Below are positions 8,785 to 16,438 of a stretch of DNA of 64,000 bases, one piece after another. The position numbers were made by a program, and so were the translations under genes. The DNA is from CALLCD01 sp039817885 (GTDB lineage: Bacteria > Pseudomonadota > Alphaproteobacteria > Caulobacterales > Hyphomonadaceae). Below the pieces are notes generated by a model that had not been told where the DNA came from, did no database searches, and saw nothing but the letters and a program-made list of their open reading frames with translations. The stretch spans positions 14,312 to 78,311 of the forward strand of contig JBCBUY010000004.1 of the NCBI GenBank assembly GCA_039817885.1. The letters run 5' to 3'. Each line of letters begins with the position of its first letter. Position 1 is the first letter of the stretch.

Positions 8785-9561
8785 ATGAGTGGAAAAGTAG
8801 ATCTTACAATTGACGCAGGCGTTGCTGAGATAGTCCTCAATCAGCCGGACAAGCTGAACGCAATGACCCGGTCAATGTGGATTGCCTTTTCTGAAGCTTG
8901 GGAGCGAATTGGCGCTGACGATAACGTTCGCTGTGTGCTTCTCCGCGGTGAGGGGCGTGGGTTCTGTCCTGGAAATGACATTGGTGAATTTGAATCTGAA
9001 CGCTCCAACGAAGCAAAGGCGCGCGCGCTTTCAGATATCATGAACCGTGGACGGACGGCCATGCTCGCCTGCCCCCATCCGATTGTGGCGAGGATCCAGG
9101 GGCCTTGCATTGGCGGCGGCCTCGAAATAGCTGCCATGGCCGATATTCGAATAGCATCCGACAAAGCGACGTTTGGGGCTCCGCTCAACAAGATAGGCCT
9201 TAGCATGGCCTATGAGGAAATGCTGCCCATATGGAAACTTTGTGGCCGCACCCAAATGTACGAATTCCTCGTCGAAGGCCGCATCATTGATGCGAAAGCA
9301 GCATATCTTCGCGGCCTCGTAAATCGCGTCGTAGCGCCGGATGCGCTCATTGCCGAAACCGATGAAACGATTTCAACCATCATCGATGGACCACCACTCG
9401 TGCACCGCTGGCATAAGAAATTCCTCAACCGCCTTGAAGACCCGGCTCCCCTTACAAAAGCCGATCATGACGACCACTATCTCGCTTTTGAAACGGAAGA
9501 CTATGAACGAGGCTACAAGGCATTCCTAAGCAAAACAAAGCCCGACTTCGTTGGCCGATGA
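8785..9561 (+). CDS. Enoyl-CoA hydratase/isomerase family protein
   Basis: Crotonase-fold enzyme acting on an acyl-CoA thioester by hydration, isomerisation or C-C cleavage. It has 258 residues from the ATG at 8785. It shows the CoA-binding and oxyanion segments (GRGFCPGNDIGEF and IQGPCIGGGLEIAAMADIRIA). The usual xPE segment that carries a catalytic Glu in hydratases reads APLNKIGL here, so the classical Glu seems to be absent and the reaction may not be simple hydration. The next gene follows directly. A GntR-type palindrome sits just upstream. Confidence 0.83.
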   Translation: MSGKVDLTIDAGVAEIVLNQPDKLNAMTRSMWIAFSEAWERIGADDNVRCVLLRGEGRGFCPGNDIGEFESERSNEAKARALSDIMNRGRTAMLACPHPIVARIQGPCIGGGLEIAAMADIRIASDKATFGAPLNKIGLSMAYEEMLPIWKLCGRTQMYEFLVEGRIIDAKAAYLRGLVNRVVAPDALIAETDETISTIIDGPPLVHRWHKKFLNRLEDPAPLTKADHDDHYLAFETEDYERGYKAFLSKTKPDFVGR

Positions 9562-9573
9562 GTGAAAGTAACC

Positions 9574-10791
9574 ATGTCAAAAACCGGACCACTCAAAGGG
9601 CTTAAAGTCATTGAACTGGCGCATGTCATGGCAGGGCCCGCCTGTGGACGCATGCTGGCTGACCTGGGCGCAGATGTGATCAAGCTGGAACGTCCGGGTG
9701 GAGAGGATTCCCGTCATATGGCTCCGCCCTATCTTGGCACGGATTCAGCAGCTTATGTGATGATGAACCGAGGCAAACGGGACATCTGCGTCGACCTGAA
9801 AAACGCTACAGGAAAACAACTCTTTCTCGACATAGTTGCAGATGCAGACATACTGATTGAAAACTTCCGTAAAGGCACAATGGAGCGGCTTGGCCTCGGA
9901 TATGACGCGCTGCACCGCCACAACCCTAAACTCATCTATTGCGAAATTTCCGGATACGGACGTACGGGTCCAATGGCCGAAGAAGGCGGGTTTGACCTGA
10001 TGGCGCAAGCCATGTCGGGACTGATGAGTTTCACCGGCGAGGGCCCCGGTCGTCCACCGGTCAAAGTTGGAGCCCCCGTGGCAGACATTGGCGCTGGGCT
10101 GCTCGCCACAATTGGAGTTCTTGCAGCGTTGCAAGAACGCGATCAATCCGGCTTAGGACAGAAAGTCGATACGTCTTTGTTTGAAGCCGCATTGTTTCAA
10201 ACGCTTTGGCAATCGGCCATCTTTCTTGCAAGCGGTGATGTTCCAGAAGCTATGGGCTCGGCACACCCTTTGGATGGGCCTTATCAGGCTTTCAAAACGT
10301 CTGATGATTGGATTGTGATCGGAGCAGCGAACCAAGCAAATTGGCTCCGTCTCCTGACTGTTTTGGAGGCCAAACATCTCGGCGAAGATCCGCGATTTAA
10401 AGACAATCCCTCCCGGATGCGAAACCTGGACGCACTGGTTCAGGAACTCAACACTCTTCTTGAAAAGATCGATGCTGCGACTTGGCTGAACCGCCTGGCC
10501 GAAGGGGGTGTGCCGGCAGCGCCAATCCTCAGCATGGACAGTGTTTTGAAGCATCCGCAAACCCTGGCCCGCGACATGGTTGTCGACGTTGATCATGCTG
10601 AACTTGGATCAACCAGAACCCTGGGCTTGCCCATCAAGTTCTCGCGTACACCAGGCAAGGTCAGCGACAGCTCATCTCCCCGCCTCGGTGAGCATGCCAG
10701 AGAGATTTTAGAAGAGGCCGGATGGACAGCTGAAGACATAGATCGTGCTTTCACCGAAGGTGCTTTATCGAAAAGCCAAAGCCTCGATTAG
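9574..10791 (+). CDS. Family III CoA-transferase (CaiB/BaiF type)
   Basis: Transfers CoA from one acyl-CoA to another carboxylic acid. It has 405 residues from the ATG at 9574. It carries the N-terminal family motif (LKVIELAHVMAGPACGRMLADLGADVIKLE) and the catalytic Asp171 in VADIGAG, which forms the aspartyl-CoA anhydride. A GTG at 9562, directly after the hydratase stop, is an alternative start adding four residues. Together with two CoA ligases, the cluster has three ways to make CoA esters. Its stop overlaps that of the convergent regulator gene by 3 bp. Confidence 0.9.
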   Translation: MSKTGPLKGLKVIELAHVMAGPACGRMLADLGADVIKLERPGGEDSRHMAPPYLGTDSAAYVMMNRGKRDICVDLKNATGKQLFLDIVADADILIENFRKGTMERLGLGYDALHRHNPKLIYCEISGYGRTGPMAEEGGFDLMAQAMSGLMSFTGEGPGRPPVKVGAPVADIGAGLLATIGVLAALQERDQSGLGQKVDTSLFEAALFQTLWQSAIFLASGDVPEAMGSAHPLDGPYQAFKTSDDWIVIGAANQANWLRLLTVLEAKHLGEDPRFKDNPSRMRNLDALVQELNTLLEKIDAATWLNRLAEGGVPAAPILSMDSVLKHPQTLARDMVVDVDHAELGSTRTLGLPIKFSRTPGKVSDSSSPRLGEHAREILEEAGWTAEDIDRAFTEGALSKSQSLD

Positions 10792-11495
10792 GTCGTCAGC
10801 TTGCGGAGCAGGTCGAGCGCATTGCCACGAACTTCACCGCTATGATCTCGCATCTTTTTAGCCGCAGCTTCGCCGTCACCTCGCAAGATGGCCTCAAGCA
10901 CAGCTGAATGCTCTTTAAAGGATTGCGGTGATCTATGCTCCTTGCCCAGCTGTTTTCGCCGATAGGCCAGTAGTCGATCATATGTCGTATTTGCAAGCTC
11001 AGCGAGCGCCGTGTTCTGGGTCGCCGCGAATATCTGTCGGTGAAATCCGGAAGACACTTCAAAATAGCGCTCGGCATCCTTCGGGGATTTGGCCAAAGGC
11101 TCATAATCAGCGTGCAAGGCCATGAGCTGCGCTTTTTGCTCGGGCGTTATTCGTTCTGCTGCAAGCCGTGCACAGACAGATTCGAGCTCCGCCATAAGCT
11201 CAAACATCTCAAGCAGATTTTGTAGGGAGATGCGCGCCACAAATGCGCCTTTGCGCGGAACAATCTCGACCAGGCTCTGGGCCTCCAACTGCCGTATCGC
11301 TTCTCTGATAGGGGTCCTGGAGGCGCTAAAGCGCTCACCCAAAACCAATTCATTCAGATGGTCGCCGGGTCTTAACAGGCCAGATAGAATCTCTTCCTCC
11401 AGCACCAGACGAATCTCAGCTGATCGCGTGGGCTCCGGCGCGACACCCTCATCGCCGTCAAGTGTTCTTTGCCTACGTAGTATTTTCGCCGCCAC
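10788..11495 (-). CDS. GntR-family transcriptional regulator, FCD subfamily
   Basis: Likely repressor of the surrounding catabolic genes, released by a pathway intermediate. It has 235 residues from a GTG at 11495. The N-terminal winged helix-turn-helix (GDHLNELVLGERFSASRTPIREAIRQLEAQSLVEIVPRKG) is followed by an all-helical FCD ligand domain with metal-binding His candidates (FHRQIF, EHSAVLEAI, MRDHSGEV). The GTG has GAGGA at good spacing; a TTG at 11525 could add ten residues but overlaps the upstream gene by 53 bp. It is downstream of the VOC gene in one unit whose promoter region holds operator site 3, so autoregulation is likely. The link to all three palindromes is inferred from position and core sequence. 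Confidence 0.88.
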   Translation of the reverse strand: MAAKILRRQRTLDGDEGVAPEPTRSAEIRLVLEEEILSGLLRPGDHLNELVLGERFSASRTPIREAIRQLEAQSLVEIVPRKGAFVARISLQNLLEMFELMAELESVCARLAAERITPEQKAQLMALHADYEPLAKSPKDAERYFEVSSGFHRQIFAATQNTALAELANTTYDRLLAYRRKQLGKEHRSPQSFKEHSAVLEAILRGDGEAAAKKMRDHSGEVRGNALDLLRKLTT

Positions 11496-12159
11496 GGAGT
11501 TCGTCCTCGCCAGCTGTAAGACCAAATTGCCGTCCCGCGCTTGCGGATGCGGCCCTGCTCGCCACGCTCAAAACCAAATCATGAGTATCGCCATAAACCA
11601 CAGACGCGTTTAGGCCAAGTTGGTGAAAAGCTTCTGAAAGCTGCTCAGGGACAGGGCTTTGGAAGATAGGGTCTGCAATCTTCAGCTCGGGTGCCAGGCG
11701 GGTTGATGGGTGGGGAGCATCTCCCCAATCAATGAAAAACGGCAGAATGGGAAAATCAGCATGGCTGATGAATAAGAGCTGCCAGCTAATATATGTTCCA
11801 TCGCCGAGCTCACGACTCATGGACTGAACACCAGAACTCTGCATACCGATCTCCCGGGCGCGCACGCAAAGCTCGGTGAGTGCGTTGCTGCGGTACGCGA
11901 CAAGACACGCCGTTAGATCACGCTGACGACCCGCCTGCTCAAGCATAGGCCCTTTTGCGGATTGCTCCGGATCCTTCCCAATCAGCTCAACATATTGACC
12001 GTCTTTGGCACCGACGAGGCGATTCCAAGTGCCCTGCCCCTCATGCCGACCACCAGGAGCGATCTGAACAGACATGAGCTTTGAAAAATGCTCCGCACTC
12101 TCCTCCAAGGAGGCACACCAAAAACCAATATGGTCCAGCGCAAGGTTTGAATTTCGCAT
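11473..12159 (-). CDS. VOC-superfamily (glyoxalase-like) protein
   Basis: Vicinal-oxygen-chelate fold protein of 228 residues. The start region LALDHIGFWCASLEES and the segment GTWNRLVGAKDGQYVELIG are typical of glyoxalase-like proteins. A second module covers roughly 110-220. His6 of LDHIG and Glu near ELIG are candidate metal ligands. Relatives are isomerases, dioxygenases or binding proteins; the reaction here cannot be told. The ATG at 12159 is preceded by AAAAAGG; a longer frame would run through the operator and into the divergent gene, so it is rejected. First gene of the VOC-GntR unit. Confidence 0.72.
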   Translation of the reverse strand: MRNSNLALDHIGFWCASLEESAEHFSKLMSVQIAPGGRHEGQGTWNRLVGAKDGQYVELIGKDPEQSAKGPMLEQAGRQRDLTACLVAYRSNALTELCVRAREIGMQSSGVQSMSRELGDGTYISWQLLFISHADFPILPFFIDWGDAPHPSTRLAPELKIADPIFQSPVPEQLSEAFHQLGLNASVVYGDTHDLVLSVASRAASASAGRQFGLTAGEDELRGGENTT

Positions 12160-12174
12160 TGCCTTTTTCCAAGC

Positions 12175-12194
12175 CCAAATTGTATACACTTTGG
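12175..12194. promoter_or_regulatory. Putative GntR operator, site 3, in divergent promoter
   Basis: CCAAATTGTATACACTTTGG matches site 1 at all but one base and is palindromic with one mismatched pair. It lies in the 60-bp gap between the VOC-GntR unit (minus) and the oxidoreductase operon (plus), so one bound dimer could control both directions, including the regulator itself. Confidence 0.74.
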
Positions 12195-12219
12195 AATGAC
12201 CCCAACGATTCCAAAAACG

Positions 12220-13221
12220 ATGATGGCCGTCCAGTTCGATCGGCATGGTGCCACGAACGAGCTTGTCTGGCGAGAAGTCGAAACGCCTCATCCCGCTCCA
12301 GATGAAGCCCTTATCCGCGTGCGGGCAGCGGCCTTAAATGGTTTCGATCCCATGATGTTGTCAGGAGAAACGGGATTGAAAACCCCCTTCCCAATGACAC
12401 CTTGCGGCGACTTTGCAGGCGAAATTGCAGCCCTTGGATCAAATGTTTCAGAATGGGTGGTCGGAGACCGTGTGAACCCCTATCCGATCTTGCCCGTAAA
12501 GGGGATGATGGGTGAAACGACGCCCGGCGCAGCGGCAGAATATGTCTCGGTCCCCGCCTCGGTCCTCATAAAAATGCCAGATGCGGTGAGTTTTGAAGAC
12601 GCCGCTGCCATGCCCGTGGCTTACGGCACCGCGCTCAGGATGATTGAGACACGCGGTGATGTTCAGCCAAGAGAAAAAATGCTGGTTCTCGGCGCAGGTG
12701 GCGGGGTTGGTGTGGCGTCGATCCAATTTGCAAAAGCGCGGGGCGCGATTGTCATCGCTGCAGCATCCGGCGCACATAAACTGGACCAACTGCTCGATAT
12801 CGGGGCCGATGAAGTGCTCGATACATCAAAGCCTGATTGGCGAAAGGAGCTTGTTGGTCGACATGGCAAACCCGCCTTCTACGGCGAGCCCGGCGGCATG
12901 GATGTCATTATCAATTATGTTGGCGGCCCGACATGGATCGACAGCCTCAAATGCCTCAAAAATGGCGGCCGCATTTTGGTTTGCGGTGCCAGCGCGGGTC
13001 ATGACCCAAAGGAAGACCTCCGATATATTTGGTCATTCGAACAATCAATTGTGGGGTCGAATGGGTGGAGCATGGAAGATCAAGCCGAATTATTGGCGCG
13101 CGTGGCGCGTGGTGTTTTCAAACCCATTATCGATAGTGTCCGGCCCGCAGCCGAAATTTCAGCCTCATTTGATGATCTGATTGCACGCAAAGTGATCGGC
13201 AAAGCTGTGGTGACCTTATGA
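12220..13221 (+). CDS. MDR-family NAD(P)H-dependent oxidoreductase (quinone oxidoreductase type)
   Basis: Medium-chain dehydrogenase/reductase without the structural zinc cysteines, like quinone oxidoreductases and enoyl reductases. It has about 333 residues. The GroES-like domain includes VRAAALNGFDPMMLSG and GDFAGEIAALG. The Rossmann motif is VLGAGGGVGVASIQFAKARGA, followed by a cofactor-specificity segment. An earlier ATG at 12196 touches the operator, so 12220 or 12223 (two adjacent ATGs) is the better start, though neither has a strong ribosome site. The stop overlaps the next ATG (ATGA). In this setting it could reduce an unsaturated acyl-CoA or ketone. Confidence 0.84.
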   Translation: MMAVQFDRHGATNELVWREVETPHPAPDEALIRVRAAALNGFDPMMLSGETGLKTPFPMTPCGDFAGEIAALGSNVSEWVVGDRVNPYPILPVKGMMGETTPGAAAEYVSVPASVLIKMPDAVSFEDAAAMPVAYGTALRMIETRGDVQPREKMLVLGAGGGVGVASIQFAKARGAIVIAAASGAHKLDQLLDIGADEVLDTSKPDWRKELVGRHGKPAFYGEPGGMDVIINYVGGPTWIDSLKCLKNGGRILVCGASAGHDPKEDLRYIWSFEQSIVGSNGWSMEDQAELLARVARGVFKPIIDSVRPAAEISASFDDLIARKVIGKAVVTL

Positions 13222-13637
13222 GTGGCCCCATGAGTATCGAAGCATTGCAAGAGTTGTTGGATGGCTCACCTTTCACACGTTTTTTGGCGGTTAAAGTGAC
13301 AGATGCAGACCCGAGCTCAGGCACCGTTTCCTTACGGATGACGTCACGACCTGAGATTCAGCGCATGGATGGGTCACCTCAAATCCATGGCGGGCCGTTG
13401 GCAGCCTTGATCGATACAGCCGGTGATCTCGCTGTCGCACAATCTGTCGGCGGAGCAGTTCCAACGATCGATATGAAAGTCGACTATTTGCGGCCGGTCA
13501 TGGGCGATCATGTCATCGCACGCGCAACAGCGCGCCGCGTTGGTCGTACCGTTGGTGTCGCAGATGTGGAAATCATCGATGCTGAAGACCGCCTATGCGC
13601 CATTGGACGAGCCGTATACGCGGCGCGGATCGGCTAG
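13218..13637 (+). CDS. PaaI-type hotdog-fold thioesterase
   Basis: Small hotdog-fold acyl-CoA thioesterase of 139 residues. The signature is SPQIHGGPLAALIDTAGDLAVAQSVGG, where HGG and the Asp in the following helix correspond to the active site of PaaI-like enzymes, followed by IDMKVDYLRP. It overlaps the oxidoreductase stop by 4 bp and ends 2 bp before the ligase. It would remove stalled CoA esters or release a product; the cluster already has a BAAT-type thioesterase of a different fold. Confidence 0.85.
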   Translation: MSGPMSIEALQELLDGSPFTRFLAVKVTDADPSSGTVSLRMTSRPEIQRMDGSPQIHGGPLAALIDTAGDLAVAQSVGGAVPTIDMKVDYLRPVMGDHVIARATARRVGRTVGVADVEIIDAEDRLCAIGRAVYAARIG

Positions 13638-13639
13638 AC

Positions 13640-15112
13640 ATGGCTGAACAACTCGCCAATGCGCCATTTTGGTCCAAAAGACGAGCTGACATCGCAATTA
13701 CGGAGATGGATGGCGATGGTAATACCCGGTCTCTGTCATTTGCCGAGCTTGATGAGAAGATTAATGCAGCAGCTGGTCTACTCCACGATCAGGGATTGCG
13801 GCCCGGCGCTCATATTGCCCTTCTCGGAGACAACAGTCTCGAACATGCGCTTTGCCTGCTCGGCGCACTGCGCCTTGGGGCCGTCACCTGCTTGATCAAC
13901 ACCAAACTTGCGCGCGAAGATCAGATCGCACTTATGGAAGAGGCCGACTGCAGCATGGTCGCGCATGATGGCACTGCTCAGCTCCCACTTCCTGCTATTC
14001 ATCTTGCAGATTTATTTAGCGCCGCAAACACCACGTATCCGCAATGGACACCGGATGAAAACGATCTTGCCATGATCATGTATACATCCGGCTCGTCGGG
14101 CCTTCCCAAAGGTGTTCCCATCACACATGCAGGATACAGCTGGGCCCTCCGCCAGTTCACCGGTCTTACAGAGACCATGACCGGGCGCACTGCAATTGTC
14201 GCAGCGCCATTGTTCCACATGAATGGCCAGTTCCATCTGCTTAATCTGCTCTCCTGCGGGGCGCATACCGTGTTGATGAAACACTTCAGCGCGCAAGCTA
14301 TGCTTGATGCGATTGAACGCTTTGATGTCGTGCGCGTGACGGGGGTTCCGACCATGGCCGCACTGATGGCGGAGATGATATCGACTGGCTCAGGGCACAA
14401 TACCGATCCCGTTGAACAAATCGGCCTTGGGTCTTCGCCTTTGTCCAAGCACCTGCTCGGTCGCATTCAAGCGGCTTTCCCGAATGCGGCGATCACCAAT
14501 GGTTTTGGCACCACAGAAACCGGCCCTGTCTCATTCAGCGCCCATCCGGACGGATTGCCCACACCTCCGACCGCCCTTGGGGCGCTAATGCCCGGTGTCG
14601 AAGCAAAGCTCGTGGACGGACCGAACGATAATGAAGGTGTCCTGCAGCTCCGCAATCCAATGACGCTGAAAGCGTATTGGAAGCGGCCCCAGGACACGGC
14701 CAGCCGTGTCAGCGACGATGGCTGGTACAATACTGGAGATCGCATGCGGCGAGACGAAAACGGGTTCTATTACTTTGTGGGCCGCGCCGATGACATGATG
14801 CAAGTGGGTGCGGAAAACATCTATCCGGCGATTGTGGAGCAATTGCTGGAGCAACATGACGGGGTCAGCGAGGCGATTGTGGTTCCAGTGCCTCATAGAG
14901 TGAAAAACGAAGCGCCTGTCGCCTTCGTCCTGAAAGCAGACCCGTCAATCACAGAAGAAGATTTGAAAGCTTTTGCGTTGGAGAACGGTCCGGCTTATGC
15001 CCATCCTCGCTGCATCTTTTTCCTGGACAGTTTACCCCTGGCGGCCACCAATAAAGTAGACCGTGCAAGACTGACCAAAGACGCGATCAAGCGCGTTGGA
15101 GGGTCATTATAG
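13640..15112 (+). CDS. AMP-dependent acyl-CoA ligase
   Basis: Second adenylate-forming ligase of the cluster, 490 residues from the ATG at 13640. It has the P-loop YTSGSSGLPKGVPITH, the GFGTTETGP motif, and the C-terminal hinge and Lys region (ATNKVDRARL). Unlike the ligase at 4598 it lacks MatB-specific segments and resembles medium-chain or aromatic-acid ligases (class I adenylate-forming family). It is the last gene of the operon with the oxidoreductase and PaaI protein. Substrate unknown, presumably a carboxylic acid formed by the hydrolases or P450. Confidence 0.86.
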   Translation: MAEQLANAPFWSKRRADIAITEMDGDGNTRSLSFAELDEKINAAAGLLHDQGLRPGAHIALLGDNSLEHALCLLGALRLGAVTCLINTKLAREDQIALMEEADCSMVAHDGTAQLPLPAIHLADLFSAANTTYPQWTPDENDLAMIMYTSGSSGLPKGVPITHAGYSWALRQFTGLTETMTGRTAIVAAPLFHMNGQFHLLNLLSCGAHTVLMKHFSAQAMLDAIERFDVVRVTGVPTMAALMAEMISTGSGHNTDPVEQIGLGSSPLSKHLLGRIQAAFPNAAITNGFGTTETGPVSFSAHPDGLPTPPTALGALMPGVEAKLVDGPNDNEGVLQLRNPMTLKAYWKRPQDTASRVSDDGWYNTGDRMRRDENGFYYFVGRADDMMQVGAENIYPAIVEQLLEQHDGVSEAIVVPVPHRVKNEAPVAFVLKADPSITEEDLKAFALENGPAYAHPRCIFFLDSLPLAATNKVDRARLTKDAIKRVGGSL

Positions 15113-15132
15113 GCAGCAAACAAAAGGCCTGA

Positions 15133-15630
15133 TCAGTACACCTGCATAAAAGTCAAAACGAGGTGTGCGACTAGGGCGCTGCCAAGAAATGTACCGCAAA
15201 ACACAAGTAGGGAAATGAGAACAAAACTCAAGCCAGCGCGTTTGAACATCTCCACTTCATTTGAGCCGAGGCCAAGAGCTGCAAATGCCATAAGCGGCGT
15301 GATGGTCGGCAAAAATGACACCCCGTCAATGGCACCCCGAACATACGAAGATCCAGGCACTCCAGGCCAGGTGGCCAGCATCGCGACGGCAGAAATCCAA
15401 AACAGGTCCGGCAGGCTCTTGATCGGAACATATCTGGCAAGGCCATAGCCAAGCACCACAATTACATAGACAGTACCGAGACCAATCCAGACCTGTCTAT
15501 CATAAAGCCCTGTTACCACATGGGAAAACGCGACGGCTGCGACAGCAAGCACGCTAAGCCATATGTCGCTTTTCAGCCTTTCAAGCGGTGCGCGCTTCTC
15601 TGCGCTTTGAATAGCGGCACGCTCAGTCAT
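15133..15630 (-). CDS. Small integral membrane protein, possible transporter subunit
   Basis: 165 residues with about four or five membrane helices (around 26-45, 50-68, 76-90, 105-122 and 135-160). I do not recognise the family. It overlaps the preceding membrane-protein gene by 8 bp and is the last gene of the 11-gene operon read from 26,815. A large and a small membrane protein encoded in overlapping frames suggest a two-part carrier, for example for an organic acid released in the pathway. That is inference from gene layout. Confidence 0.6.
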   Translation of the reverse strand: MTERAAIQSAEKRAPLERLKSDIWLSVLAVAAVAFSHVVTGLYDRQVWIGLGTVYVIVVLGYGLARYVPIKSLPDLFWISAVAMLATWPGVPGSSYVRGAIDGVSFLPTITPLMAFAALGLGSNEVEMFKRAGLSFVLISLLVFCGTFLGSALVAHLVLTFMQVY

Positions 15631-16438
15631 CCGGCAACGCCTCGGATTGCCCGCGAAACCTGGAAAGTCCCCTATAATATGTTTCGGCCACAGGAATCGT
15701 GATGAAAATCGTGATGAAAAGCCCTGTCAGTCCCGTCATCAGATTTGACCCGGCGGCCAGCGCCGCAATCAAGTCTGCTTGCTGGGCGGTCTCGGCGGAC
15801 AAGGATGTGGCACAAGCCCCCGTCATGCTGGCACTGCCTGTTCCACAGGCCATCGCAAGGGCTCGGATATCGAAGATGCCGAGTGATGCAACGAGCGGGG
15901 GCAAAATCGCGAAAGTGGCCGTCCCCAAAAATGTCCCGCATATATATACGGCTGTCACACCGGTAGCTTCCGGGGTGTTGGATCCATACTTGTCGAAAAC
16001 AAAGGCAAGCCCCCCTTCCCGAGCGATGGAAAACGTCGCACCAATCGCTTCACGCCCCATCTTAAACCCGAGCACAGCAACCGGCATGGCAAACAACATG
16101 GTTCCGAGATTTCCAAGCTCCTGGGCCAGCAGCGCAGGGCCCGCCTCGATCAAAGCCTCAAGCTGAGATCCGATGCTTGCCGTGAGCACCACTATGAGCG
16201 GCATAACCGCTGGCCCAACAAGCCGTGCTGCGCGGTTGCCCGCTCCTGGGCCCAGCCAGCGCTTAAGGGGCGGCACAACCGCCGGGTTCATGAGCAACCC
16301 GGCAATAAATGCGAAGACCAAAGGCAGCAGAACAATATTCGCGATACCAAGCGAAAACCGCTGCACACCGATCCATTGACCAATACAGACTGACACACAG
16401 ACCATGCTCAGAATGACCCAGGCCGGCGTCCGTATCAT
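15623..16438 (-). CDS. Multi-pass membrane protein, probable carrier (DUF3100-like?)
   Basis: 271 residues, with about seven or eight membrane helices and glycine- and serine-rich stretches such as CGTGSASMTGACATSLS that look like a substrate path. It faintly recalls DUF3100 proteins, but this assignment is tentative. It overlaps the serine hydrolase by 4 bp (ATGA) and the small membrane protein by 8 bp. Together they may be a split carrier in the inner membrane. Confidence 0.6.
   Translation of the reverse strand: MIRTPAWVILSMVCVSVCIGQWIGVQRFSLGIANIVLLPLVFAFIAGLLMNPAVVPPLKRWLGPGAGNRAARLVGPAVMPLIVVLTASIGSQLEALIEAGPALLAQELGNLGTMLFAMPVAVLGFKMGREAIGATFSIAREGGLAFVFDKYGSNTPEATGVTAVYICGTFLGTATFAILPPLVASLGIFDIRALAMACGTGSASMTGACATSLSAETAQQADLIAALAAGSNLMTGLTGLFITIFITIPVAETYYRGLSRFRGQSEALPDD

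Noticed and set aside
12160..12291. Longer N-terminus for the VOC protein
   Set aside because: It runs through the divergent promoter, operator and the start of the oxidoreductase gene, and does not look like the family.
14078..14085. GTATAC-containing stretch in the acyl-CoA ligase
   Set aside because: It lies in the conserved P-loop coding region and lacks the CAAAG and CTTTG flanks of the three operators.
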